A stretch of 19,519 bases of DNA from SVTX01 sp964567085. Lineage in GTDB: Bacteria; Bacillota; Clostridia; Oscillospirales; CAG-272. The stretch's first letter is position 1, and each line of letters opens with the position of its first letter. The notes under the pieces are model-generated. The model saw only the letters and a list, made by a program, of their open reading frames with translations, had not been told where the DNA came from and ran no database searches. This document shows positions 7,474-16,800 of the stretch, piece after piece. A program made the position numbers and the translations under genes. The stretch spans positions 1 through 19,519 of the forward strand of contig CAZMKU010000021.1 of assembly GCA_964567085.1 (NCBI GenBank), in the 5' to 3' direction.

Positions 7474-8796
7474 ATGCTAAGAAATATATTCTTAAAAACG
7501 GGGCTCATAGATTTTGAGGGTAGCGACCTTGTAAATTTTCTGACCTCGGAAATAGCGATAATGATATATATTCTCGTCGTGTTGCTGCTGATTGGAATTC
7601 TGGCGGTTGCGGTGGTGGTATCCGAGCGCAAGAATAAGCATACGGATTCCGCAGAGACCGTGGTTATCGGAAATATTCAGGGCAATACCGATAAGAATGA
7701 CGATGAGACCGAGAGCGCCGAGAGATTTTGTATGCTCTCGGAGATAGATGCAAAGAGAAATACGTACGGACACAAAAAGTATGATAAGATCGAAAATCTC
7801 GAGGAGCTCTGCGAGGAGTTCCGCAATTACGCGGCAAGTAAATTAAAGCTTTATTACGATATCGAGGATATAAGACGCTTTATCGCGGGTATGTCGGTGT
7901 CCCACATACTCATTTTGCAGGGTATGTCGGGTACGGGTAAGACCTCGCTCGCTCACGCGTTCGGCAGCTTTATAGACAACAGCTCGACGGTAATACCCGT
8001 TCAGCCAATGTGGAAGGAGCGAACCGACCTTATCGGCTACTATAACGAGTTTACGAAGAGATTTAACGAAACTCTCTTGCTTCAGAAGATGTACGAGGCA
8101 AACTACAGCCGTGATATGTATATAACGGTGCTTGATGAAATGAATATCGCAAGAGTAGAGTATTACTTTGCGGAATTTCTCTCGCTCCTTGAATTGCCCA
8201 ACCCCGAGGAAAGATATCTCGACGTTGTATCTGACAGATGGGAAAACGACCCCATGCAGCTCAAGGACGGCAGAATAAAGCTTCCCACGAATATGTGGTT
8301 TATAGGCACGGCGAATAACGACGATTCGACGTTCGCAATATCCGATAAGGTATACGACAGAGCGATGATACTCGACCTCAATAAGAAGGCGGAGAGATTT
8401 ATCTGTCCCGTAACGTCTAAAAAGAAGATATCCGCGGAGCAGTTCAATGCGCTCGTTGAGAATGCAATCAAGGAATACGAGGTAAGCGGACGAAACAAGC
8501 AGCGACTCCTCGAGCTTGATAAATACCTTATCGAGAACTTCCATATCACCTTCGGTAACAGAATAATGAAGCAGATATTGACGTACATTCCCGTGTACAT
8601 CAGCTGCGGCGGGGACGAGCTTTGCGCTCTTGACGATATTCTGTCGAAGAAGGTCATACGAAAGCTCGAAACACAGAACCCGATATATTTAAGACACGCG
8701 GCGGAGGGACTTATCTCGTTTATTGACGACCTCTTTGGCGAGGGCAATATGCCTATTTGCCGCGACCATATTATGAGAATTCTCAGAAATGTGTAA
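7474..8796 (+). CDS. Membrane-anchored McrB-like AAA+ ATPase, copy 1
   Basis: The 440-aa product has a single membrane helix at about residues 29-49 and a polar linker, followed by a McrB/MoxR-like AAA+ module. Walker A is GMSGTGKT (150-157, Lys156) and Walker B is VLDEMN (219-224) followed by ARVEYYFAEFLSLLE, the typical McrB-type continuation. Sensor 1 is WFIGTANNDD (275-284), and YDRA (294-297) holds a candidate arginine finger. McrB proteins are motor subunits of modification-dependent restriction complexes. Here the fixed membrane anchor and the neighbours argue for an envelope role instead, which is inference. Residues 80-439 are identical to copy 2. GGAGA at 7463-7467 precedes the ATG. 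The next gene encodes a DUF2357 protein, the usual partner of McrB-like ATPases. Confidence 0.85.
   Translation: MLRNIFLKTGLIDFEGSDLVNFLTSEIAIMIYILVVLLLIGILAVAVVVSERKNKHTDSAETVVIGNIQGNTDKNDDETESAERFCMLSEIDAKRNTYGHKKYDKIENLEELCEEFRNYAASKLKLYYDIEDIRRFIAGMSVSHILILQGMSGTGKTSLAHAFGSFIDNSSTVIPVQPMWKERTDLIGYYNEFTKRFNETLLLQKMYEANYSRDMYITVLDEMNIARVEYYFAEFLSLLELPNPEERYLDVVSDRWENDPMQLKDGRIKLPTNMWFIGTANNDDSTFAISDKVYDRAMILDLNKKAERFICPVTSKKKISAEQFNALVENAIKEYEVSGRNKQRLLELDKYLIENFHITFGNRIMKQILTYIPVYISCGGDELCALDDILSKKVIRKLETQNPIYLRHAAEGLISFIDDLFGEGNMPICRDHIMRILRNV
7709..8791 (+). repeat. Direct repeat of about 1083 bp, left copy (AAA+ module)
   Basis: This stretch matches 10809-11891 at a constant offset of 3100 bp. 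Comparing line by line I find only two differences, T/C at 8754 and C/T at 8760, both silent and both near the right end. The first 1045 bp are identical. Sequence on both outer sides is unrelated between the copies, including the membrane anchors. Confidence 0.95.
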
Positions 8797-8820
8797 AATT
8801 GCGCGTTTTTGCGCTAAAAA

Positions 8821-8834
8821 GGAAGGTTTGTATG
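8821..8834 (+). promoter_or_regulatory. Ribosome binding site that fixes the start of the DUF2357 gene at 8832
   Basis: GGAAGG at 8821-8826 sits five bases before ATG 8832. The same frame stays open upstream to 8757, but that start would overlap the end of the AAA+ gene by 40 bp, has no comparable site, and would add 25 residues of unremarkable, basic sequence. Confidence 0.8.
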
Positions 8835-10529
8835 AACCAATTAGACGTATATTACAGAGCTCTGCTGAATTACAGAGAGCTTACCGATAATAATTCCGAT
8901 TGTCTGCGGATCAAGCGCGGCTTTCTTGCGTCGGATGCGGGCGCGGACAAGATAATAATCAAAAGAGCTCATTGTAAGGTTGACGAGGAGTGGGTTTCGG
9001 AAATTGAGAAGGGCCTCGTACATATTGAAAAGGCAATAAAGGAAGAGAGACAGTTTATTTATTCGAACGGCGAGGTTCTCCCGATTGAAAAGGTAAAGCA
9101 TATCTCCACCGAGTCTATTAAGCACCTGGCAAAGCATAGCGAAATGCTCACGAAGGAGCCCGTTGACGATGAGATAATTCCCGATAAGCTTTATTCGGTC
9201 GAGCGACTTAACGATTACACGGTTTACGAGAACAGATTTCTCTATATGCTGCTTTGCTATCTCCGCGATTTCGTGACCTTCAGATATAACAATATTCTTT
9301 CCGCGACTAACAGATACGACGGCAGCTTTACAATGGACCGTGATATTCAGGTGGGAAAGGAAAGCTTGAAGGTCAAGGTCGATATACACAACGTCAAGGA
9401 AGACGATAAGTATCTCCGCGAGCATAACGCGGAGAAGGAGATCATCGACAGAATAGACCTTATTCTCAAAACTATTCTCGCGTTCCTTGCGACGCCGCTT
9501 ATGGAATATCAGTCGAAGGTGGCGATGCTCCGTCCCCCGATAACCAAAACGAACGTGCTAAAAATGGATAATAATTTCAAGGGAGCGGTCGCGCTTTACG
9601 ACTTTATTATTTCGTATGACAAGGACGGCTACACCATCGAGGAGGAGATAAGGGAAATTTCTCCATTTACCGAGGAAATGTCTCTCGATATTGCCGAGCC
9701 CGTCATTCTGCTCTCGTTCCTAACCTATGAGTACGGACTCAATATAGGGGGCTACCTTAAAGCCGAGTACGACAGGGAGGAGACGAGACTTCGCGATGAA
9801 AAGATAAAGCTTCACGCGGAAAAGCTTGAGGCATTGGCACGTCGCGTGCGCAATCACTCCGACGATCCCGCGGAATATATGCTCGAGCTTGAGCGTCATA
9901 TCCGTATGCTCGAGCGTGAGATCGGTACTATTCCGACTCTGCGCGCGACCATTGAGGTGCTGGGTGATGAAAAGGAGCAGCTAAAGACGCATATCGACTC
10001 CTTGAATAAGGAGATAAACGAATTTGATATGAAGCTGGAGCAGATAAGAGCCGAGCATCTTGACGAGGTGCAGAGGATCAATTCCGCTTATGCTCTAAAG
10101 ATACACGAGATAATTTCCGCAAATGAGAGCACTCTCAAGGCGGAGAGGGAAAAGCATCTTGCCGAGATCGATGCCTTTAATCAGCATATAGGTGAGCTTC
10201 TCGAGGCGCAGAAAAACGCCGAGGGCACACTTGCTGCCGAGATCGCCGAGCTTAAGGAAAAGCTGCGTGAGCTTCAGACGGCTTATGACGCGCTTCAAGA
10301 AGCCAAGCGCTTGGCCGAGGCAAGATATCTTGCGCTCAAGTACAAGGAGGGCGCGCTCGATGAGAACGACGTATACACGGATCGCGAGGATTTCTGTGAG
10401 CTTGAGGCTGAATACGAGGTCTTTACAAAATTCTTTAAGGAAGAATGGAAGCGCGCCAAGAAGCAGATAAGACGCGATCTGCTCAACCTAAAAAATTTCA
10501 AAGACAAGAATGGGCAGGATAGATCCTGA
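8832..10529 (+). CDS. DUF2357 (McrC-related) protein with a long C-terminal coiled coil
   Basis: The N-terminal 300 residues carry the layout of DUF2357 proteins. A segment of the form P-x-KLYSVE leads into TVYENRF (130-136) and a hydrophobic helix, which is the conserved ENRF signature of that family. DUF2357 proteins are partners of McrB-like ATPases, as McrC is for McrB, and many carry a PD-(D/E)XK nuclease domain. Here residues 310-505 are instead a long charged heptad coiled coil, and the last 60 residues are helical and basic. I see no nuclease motif in either part. There is no signal peptide or membrane helix, so it is probably cytoplasmic. It lies between the two AAA+ genes, 35 bp after the first and 8 bp before the second, and is the likely adaptor or activator of both. 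The assignment rests on motif recall, not a profile search. Confidence 0.65.
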   Translation: MNQLDVYYRALLNYRELTDNNSDCLRIKRGFLASDAGADKIIIKRAHCKVDEEWVSEIEKGLVHIEKAIKEERQFIYSNGEVLPIEKVKHISTESIKHLAKHSEMLTKEPVDDEIIPDKLYSVERLNDYTVYENRFLYMLLCYLRDFVTFRYNNILSATNRYDGSFTMDRDIQVGKESLKVKVDIHNVKEDDKYLREHNAEKEIIDRIDLILKTILAFLATPLMEYQSKVAMLRPPITKTNVLKMDNNFKGAVALYDFIISYDKDGYTIEEEIREISPFTEEMSLDIAEPVILLSFLTYEYGLNIGGYLKAEYDREETRLRDEKIKLHAEKLEALARRVRNHSDDPAEYMLELERHIRMLEREIGTIPTLRATIEVLGDEKEQLKTHIDSLNKEINEFDMKLEQIRAEHLDEVQRINSAYALKIHEIISANESTLKAEREKHLAEIDAFNQHIGELLEAQKNAEGTLAAEIAELKEKLRELQTAYDALQEAKRLAEARYLALKYKEGALDENDVYTDREDFCELEAEYEVFTKFFKEEWKRAKKQIRRDLLNLKNFKDKNGQDRS

Positions 10530-10537
10530 TTTGAAAG

Positions 10538-11896
10538 ATGAACAAGAAAAAAACAGGTAAAAGAGTATTTATAATAATTCTGGCGGTTTTACTTGAGGCG
10601 CTCCTTGCCTGGTCGCTGATCACGGCCGTCAGAGATAATAACCTTGTGGATTCCCGCACGGTTATGTTAGTAATAATTCTTCTTCTTTTAGTTCCGATAA
10701 TGCTTATGGCGCTCCTGCTTGTACTTTTGTTCGGTGGCCGCCGCAAGGCGCAGAAAATAAACGTTATTACAAGCAATAGCGCTGATACTAAGAACGACGA
10801 AGAAGAATCCGAGAGCGCCGAGAGATTTTGTATGCTCTCGGAGATAGATGCAAAGAGAAATACGTACGGACACAAAAAGTATGATAAGATCGAAAATCTC
10901 GAGGAGCTCTGCGAGGAGTTCCGCAATTACGCGGCAAGTAAATTAAAGCTTTATTACGATATCGAGGATATAAGACGCTTTATCGCGGGTATGTCGGTGT
11001 CCCACATACTCATTTTGCAGGGTATGTCGGGTACGGGTAAGACCTCGCTCGCTCACGCGTTCGGCAGCTTTATAGACAACAGCTCGACGGTAATACCCGT
11101 TCAGCCAATGTGGAAGGAGCGAACCGACCTTATCGGCTACTATAACGAGTTTACGAAGAGATTTAACGAAACTCTCTTGCTTCAGAAGATGTACGAGGCA
11201 AACTACAGCCGTGATATGTATATAACGGTGCTTGATGAAATGAATATCGCAAGAGTAGAGTATTACTTTGCGGAATTTCTCTCGCTCCTTGAATTGCCCA
11301 ACCCCGAGGAAAGATATCTCGACGTTGTATCTGACAGATGGGAAAACGACCCCATGCAGCTCAAGGACGGCAGAATAAAGCTTCCCACGAATATGTGGTT
11401 TATAGGCACGGCGAATAACGACGATTCGACGTTCGCAATATCCGATAAGGTATACGACAGAGCGATGATACTCGACCTCAATAAGAAGGCGGAGAGATTT
11501 ATCTGTCCCGTAACGTCTAAAAAGAAGATATCCGCGGAGCAGTTCAATGCGCTCGTTGAGAATGCAATCAAGGAATACGAGGTAAGCGGACGAAACAAGC
11601 AGCGACTCCTCGAGCTTGATAAATACCTTATCGAGAACTTCCATATCACCTTCGGTAACAGAATAATGAAGCAGATATTGACGTACATTCCCGTGTACAT
11701 CAGCTGCGGCGGGGACGAGCTTTGCGCTCTTGACGATATTCTGTCGAAGAAGGTCATACGAAAGCTCGAAACACAGAACCCGATATATTTAAGACACGCG
11801 GCGGAGGGACTTATCTCGTTTATTGACGACCTCTTTGGCGAGGGCAATATGCCCATTTGTCGCGACCATATTATGAGAATTCTCAGAAATGCCTGA
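10538..11896 (+). CDS. Membrane-anchored McrB-like AAA+ ATPase, copy 2 with a different anchor
   Basis: The 452-aa product has a basic N-terminus (MNKKKTGKRV) and two membrane helices (about 9-31 and 42-66) forming a hairpin, so the C-terminal module is cytoplasmic. From residue 92 to the penultimate residue it is identical to copy 1: Walker A Lys168, Walker B DEMN 233-236, sensor 1 and arginine-finger region all intact. Only the anchor and linker differ, and the last residue is Ala rather than Val. The gene begins 8 bp after the DUF2357 stop with only a weak GAAAG before the ATG, so translation probably depends on coupling. Two ATPases with the same engine and different anchors could form one mixed ring or two rings placed with different membrane partners. 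Confidence 0.85.
   Translation: MNKKKTGKRVFIIILAVLLEALLAWSLITAVRDNNLVDSRTVMLVIILLLLVPIMLMALLLVLLFGGRRKAQKINVITSNSADTKNDEEESESAERFCMLSEIDAKRNTYGHKKYDKIENLEELCEEFRNYAASKLKLYYDIEDIRRFIAGMSVSHILILQGMSGTGKTSLAHAFGSFIDNSSTVIPVQPMWKERTDLIGYYNEFTKRFNETLLLQKMYEANYSRDMYITVLDEMNIARVEYYFAEFLSLLELPNPEERYLDVVSDRWENDPMQLKDGRIKLPTNMWFIGTANNDDSTFAISDKVYDRAMILDLNKKAERFICPVTSKKKISAEQFNALVENAIKEYEVSGRNKQRLLELDKYLIENFHITFGNRIMKQILTYIPVYISCGGDELCALDDILSKKVIRKLETQNPIYLRHAAEGLISFIDDLFGEGNMPICRDHIMRILRNA
10809..11891 (+). repeat. Direct repeat of about 1083 bp, right copy (AAA+ module)
   Basis: This is the right-hand partner of 7709-8791, in the same orientation and 3100 bp away. Homologous recombination between the copies would remove the DUF2357 gene and the second anchor while leaving one complete ATPase gene. 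Confidence 0.95.
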
Positions 11897-11931
11897 GTTT
11901 GAATTTTAAAGAATGAAGAAGGGAGTAGACC

Positions 11932-13776
11932 ATGCCGAGTAAAAACAAATTGATAAACATAATTTCAATGTCTTTAGTAGTAGTTCTGCTGGCATTGGCG
12001 CTGACGGTGACGCTCATAGCCATCTTCTTTCCTGACGTTCTTATTAGCGGATTTGATTGGTCCGGATACGATTCGAAATACGATGCCTCGGGAACCATTC
12101 CCAATATGAATGATCTGAATAATTTAACGGGAAGCGGCGGAAGCGGCGGAAGCGGTGGAGGCGGCGGAGGCGGCAGCATTGACCTCTCCCGCGTAATATT
12201 CAGAGTCTATTCGACAAAGACGGCCAAAAACGTTTATTTCAGACAGGGCAGCTATGTTACCTGTGAGGGAAATCAGTGGTTTGAAGCAGAGCCATTCGTT
12301 TCGAAATATTATCCTGATATATCCGCGACTTATTTTTCAGGACAATATATTCTTGAGTCGGCAAAAGCTGCTGAAAGGAGTATTTATATAGAATCTCTTG
12401 ACGGTACGGTTGTAATGCCGTATTACGCGACGGGTGGACTTGATGTTCCCGAAACGGTTTATCCTTACGGAGAGGAAAATTATACGTACACGGTAAACTA
12501 CGTTGATTATAAAGAGGTTTTGCGTCTGCAGGACATGGCAATTTTTGCTGATGAATATGAAGCTTACGTAAAAAAGACTTATCTTGAGCTTACTCCCGAA
12601 ACTGAGGCATATATGAGAAAGATAATTCAAGAGCAGGGATTTAAGAAATATGCATCTGACGTAGTTGAAAAAGTTGCAGCGTATATAAGCTCGGCAAAGA
12701 AATACGATATGAATTTCGATCCCGCGCTTGAAGAGGAGGAAAATATTCCCGTTGCATTTTTGGAGGAGTACGATAGCGGTGTCTGCCGTCATTTTGCGGC
12801 GTCGGCAACTATGCTTTTCCGCGCTCTCGGTATACCCGCGCGATATACCGTCGGATTTCTCGGTGATACGGCCGCCATGGAATGGACTGACGTTACCGCG
12901 GCTCAGGCGCACGCATGGGTTGAGATATTTGTTAGGGGGTTTGGCTGGATGCCTGTCGAGGTAACGCCCTCGTCTGGGGACAGTCCTCCCGATGACAAGA
13001 TATCGATTCAGATAAAGCCCGAGGATATCGAGGTGCAGGGAGGCAGGGATACCGTCTTGATCTGCGAACGCATAGAAGGCTTTGAATATTATGAATCTCT
13101 CGGCTATACCTATGAGGTTGAGATCTCGGGAGAGCAGCGCGGATACGGAAAAACGCAAACAAACATTACCAAGATACGCCTTTATGACGAATACGGAGAA
13201 GACGTAACCGATACGTTCAATATAGATGTAGATCCCGGATATTTGCACGTTTATTATAGCGTTCTTCAATATTCAAGTGAGAGCAGTACTCACGTATACG
13301 ATGGAAATATCTTTACTTATGAGGTTTACCACGAGACCAGATATAACTATTACGGAAAGCATTATGCGAAGCCCGTCCTCCTTGCGGGAGCATTGAACGT
13401 GGGCAGAGTTGCTAACATGTTCTTGGTTTCGATTATGAATGAAAATAATGAGGACATTACGGATCATTACAAGATTGAGTATCGGTACGGAACTCTTGAG
13501 GTAACTCATGCTGAGATCAGCATCAAGGCTATGGATGCCGAAAAGCTGTACGATGGCACTCCGCTTGAATGCCCCGAATATGAATTTCTTGAAAATAATC
13601 TGGCGGCAGGGCATTATATTGATCCCGATATAAAGATTATCGGCAGTCAGACAGAGCGAGGACGCTCGGATAATATTATTGATATCAGTTCAATTATAAT
13701 TCGCGATGCTCACGGTAATGACGTAACGAGCAACTATAAGATCAAGACTTACGTGGGTCAGCTCCGCGTAAGATAA
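11932..13776 (+). CDS. Membrane-anchored transglutaminase-like protein with MBG-type repeats
   Basis: The 614-aa product has an N-terminal membrane helix (about 11-32), then a glycine/serine linker (67-82), a beta-rich region, and a transglutaminase-like core. The core shows GVCRHFA with candidate nucleophile Cys285, a downstream ARYTVGF strand, and AHAWVEI with His327. The third residue of the triad, normally Asp, appears as Glu343 in PVEVTPS. From about residue 369 there are three diverged repeats of roughly 75-90 residues with YDGTPL, GNDVTSNY and a closing GTLEV-like strand, the pattern of MBG-type bacterial surface repeats. All of this should be outside the membrane. Family members act as peptidases or cross-linkers in the cell envelope, and the substrate here is unknown. 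A GGGAG site (11921-11925) precedes the ATG. Confidence 0.8.
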   Translation: MPSKNKLINIISMSLVVVLLALALTVTLIAIFFPDVLISGFDWSGYDSKYDASGTIPNMNDLNNLTGSGGSGGSGGGGGGGSIDLSRVIFRVYSTKTAKNVYFRQGSYVTCEGNQWFEAEPFVSKYYPDISATYFSGQYILESAKAAERSIYIESLDGTVVMPYYATGGLDVPETVYPYGEENYTYTVNYVDYKEVLRLQDMAIFADEYEAYVKKTYLELTPETEAYMRKIIQEQGFKKYASDVVEKVAAYISSAKKYDMNFDPALEEEENIPVAFLEEYDSGVCRHFAASATMLFRALGIPARYTVGFLGDTAAMEWTDVTAAQAHAWVEIFVRGFGWMPVEVTPSSGDSPPDDKISIQIKPEDIEVQGGRDTVLICERIEGFEYYESLGYTYEVEISGEQRGYGKTQTNITKIRLYDEYGEDVTDTFNIDVDPGYLHVYYSVLQYSSESSTHVYDGNIFTYEVYHETRYNYYGKHYAKPVLLAGALNVGRVANMFLVSIMNENNEDITDHYKIEYRYGTLEVTHAEISIKAMDAEKLYDGTPLECPEYEFLENNLAAGHYIDPDIKIIGSQTERGRSDNIIDISSIIIRDAHGNDVTSNYKIKTYVGQLRVR

Positions 13777-13780
13777 CGTC

Positions 13781-13798
13781 AGGCTAATGTATTAGCCT
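13781..13798 (+). other. Small inverted repeat between the last two operon genes
   Basis: AGGCTAAT (13781-13788) and ATTAGCCT (13791-13798) are exact reverse complements. As RNA this gives a 7-bp stem with a TGTA loop. No T run follows, so it should not terminate. It may protect or mark an RNA end between the transglutaminase and MBG genes, or it may be chance. Confidence 0.35.
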
Positions 13799-13829
13799 AA
13801 ACAAAAGCTTCAAGAAGGACGAGAAAAGT

Positions 13830-16800
13830 ATGCAATACGATATATATTATGAAAAAGTGAATAAATTTGCAGGCTTTATGAAAAAGGTTTTCAAGTTTAT
13901 GTGGCTGATAATTATGGTATCGGTCATCATAATCTCCGCTGTTGCGGTTTTTCTCGTTGCAAAGGGAAGCATTTTGTCGCACGGCGAGGTTAAAGACAGC
14001 TATGTTTACGGCGATAGTATTGAATTTTCGCCCAAGGCGTTCTTTTCAAAAGTCAAGCCCCAGTATTTTATCGATGGCGAATGGACGGCCGAAGCGCCCA
14101 CAGGTATAGGCTCTTACAAGATCAGAGGCGTGAGCCGCGCATTATTCGGCAAGTATAACTACACCGACGAGCACGTGTTTGAGATCGTAAAGAGAGACGT
14201 TAAGATATATCCGAATTCTACTCCGTTTATTTACGGAGACAATCCAACGCTTACCGCTGAAAATCTGGCGAGCGGCCATAGTGTTGTTTGCGGCGGATAC
14301 GACTTCGAGTCGCTTGTAACTTCTATTCCCGGTTGGGATGATCCCGTCATTACAGTTCCCGATACAAGTGAATTTTATACGAGCATCGTAACTCCCAAGA
14401 TAAACGAAATAAAAATTCAGGACGCCAACGGAAATGACGTTACTGACTGTTATAATATTACAGTTGAGGGAACGGAAATTGACGTTTTGCGCCGACCGCT
14501 TCACGTAACCGTATCCGATAAGAGCATGGTATATAACAATACTTATCTTTCCTTTGACGGTTACAAGACCGACGGAAACGAGGCCGCGGGAGATACGCTT
14601 GTCGCAGTGTTTTATAATACAATAATTGATGTAGGAGAGGTGCCTAATACTCCAATATTAAAGGTAATAAACGCAGAGAATGAGGACGTTTCCAACTATT
14701 ATAATATAACATCCACTGTCGGAAATCTAACGGTCGAAACTCGTCCGCTCATTATTACCACGTATGACGCGAGCAGGGTATATGATGGAGAGTCATTATC
14801 ATATAATAAATATGATATCACGAGCGAGCTTGGGCTTTGCGAGGGACATATCCTCAATCTTACGTTCCCGACCATAACGAAAGTGGGAACTGCGGAAAAT
14901 TTGCCGAAATATTCTATAACAGACGCATGGGGAATGGATAAAACTGATAATTACTCCGTTTTCATAGCTTCAGGTATGCTTGAAATAAAGAAGCGCACGG
15001 TTTACTTAGAAACGGGAAGTGGTAAAAAAACGTATGACGGTCTATCTCTTATTTGCGAGGATTATGATATTACGGGCGAATACGGCATCTGCGCGGGGCA
15101 TACGTTAAATCTTACGTTCCCCGGTTATACAAAAGTGCAAAGCTGGACAAATCAGCCCGAATTCAGCGTTACAAATGCCGTAGGAAAAGACGTAACCGAC
15201 AATTATGATTTTGTCTTTTCTTTTGGTACTCTTGAGATAACAAAGAGAGATATTACGATTACGACGGCCGACGGTATGTGGATGTATGATAGCTACGACC
15301 ATGAGAATTTGCAGCTGGATTTTAGCACGTATATTGGATTTGACTTTATAGATTTCGAGTACGTAACAACAATCAAGTACGCGGGTGAGGCGACTAATGA
15401 GATCCTCGTCGGTCTGTATCATAAAGAGCTTGGAGAATACGTAAACGATTGCTATAATATCACTTACGAATACGGAACGCTCAAGGTAACAAAGCGACCT
15501 ATCACAATCATTACCGCAAGTGATGAAAAGGTATATGACGGCACACCGCTTGGCAATAATGGATATAAAATAGCAGGTGGATACGGCTTGGCTGATAAAG
15601 ATGATCTGTACGTTTTTTTGGCAAGCGCTATAACTGACGTTGGAAGCACGACTAATTATTTCTTGGAATATTATATTTACAATACAGGCGCTGAAGATAA
15701 GTCAGATGAAACATCCGACGACAATCCCGTTGATAAGCTTTCTTTGACGAGCGATGTTCTTATAGATCCTAATTACTTGCTGATGAACAGCTATGATATA
15801 ACGTTGGAATACGGTACTCTTACTGTGCTGCCGCGAGAAGTTCATATAAGACCTGCTTATGCAAGTAAGATATACGACGGCACACCGCTTGAGGTGTCGG
15901 GATTTGAGTATTGTGAGTCCTCGCCGTATGAGTTCGTTGAAGGACACCGCGTTTCTATGACATTCACGGCAATGCTAACAAACGTCGGCTCTGTGGAATC
16001 AAGCATTATGGAAAACAGTATTTCCGTAACGGATGGATACGGTAAAGACGTTAGCAGTAACTATATTATAGTTGCAGATGAAACCAATATCCTCGAAATA
16101 TTCCCGCGCCCGATAACTATTACGACGGGAAGCGCGCAGAAGGACTTTGACGGAGCTCCGCTTATAAGCAACAGCTTTGATATTTCGGTCGGCTCGCTTG
16201 TTGACGGACATACCCTTGGAATGACGTTTACGGGCTCTCAGACGGAGGTGGGAGCGTCCTCGAACTCTGTTGAAAATATAGTTATTTGGGGATTGAATTC
16301 CGATCAAACACGTAATTACGATATAACTGTCGAGGAGGGAACACTTAAGATAACAGATCCTGATTTCCCCGAGCTTGTAATTACTCCCGTGTCTTTGTCA
16401 AAGGTATATGACGGAAAATATTTGTATGCTCAGAACGCACTTGAGGATATCGGACTTTTAGCCGAGCTTTTGGAGCAGGGATATACGTATAAGGTTTCCG
16501 TGAGCGGCAGACAGCGCGACGTTGGCATAAGTGAGAGCAGGATAACTTATTTCAGACTTTACGATGAGAGCGGTAACGACGTTACTTCAAGCTTTGACGT
16601 AATTTATGAGAACGGCACTCTCGAAGTGTTGGAAGACGTAGTCGAGATCAGGGTGTTCCTGTATGAGCTTCAGAAGTACTATGACGGTACGCCCTTGAGC
16701 TTTGGGGATGACGATTATGCGATAATTTCAATTCCCGACGGCTGTGAGCTTTCTCTTTCGCTTAATATAAGCAAGACAGACGTTGGAGAGATCTCGCTTG

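Noticed and set aside
7843..8544. Long minus-strand open frame of 233 codons, repeated at 10943-11644
   Set aside because: It is the antisense shadow of the duplicated AAA+ module. Its repetition only reflects the DNA duplication, and it shows no ribosome binding site or protein-like motif.
8757..8831. Upstream in-frame extension of the DUF2357 gene
   Set aside because: It overlaps the end of the AAA+ gene, lacks a ribosome binding site, and the ATG at 8832 has a well-placed GGAAGG.
7474..11896. Reading the McrB-like and DUF2357 genes as a modification-dependent restriction system
   Set aside because: I see no nuclease motif or DNA-recognition domain, both ATPases are membrane-anchored, and the neighbours are envelope proteins.
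12120..12180. Glycine/serine codon run as a possible repeat array or engineered linker
   Set aside because: It encodes a short flexible linker inside the transglutaminase gene, in a natural position between the membrane helix and the folded domain.
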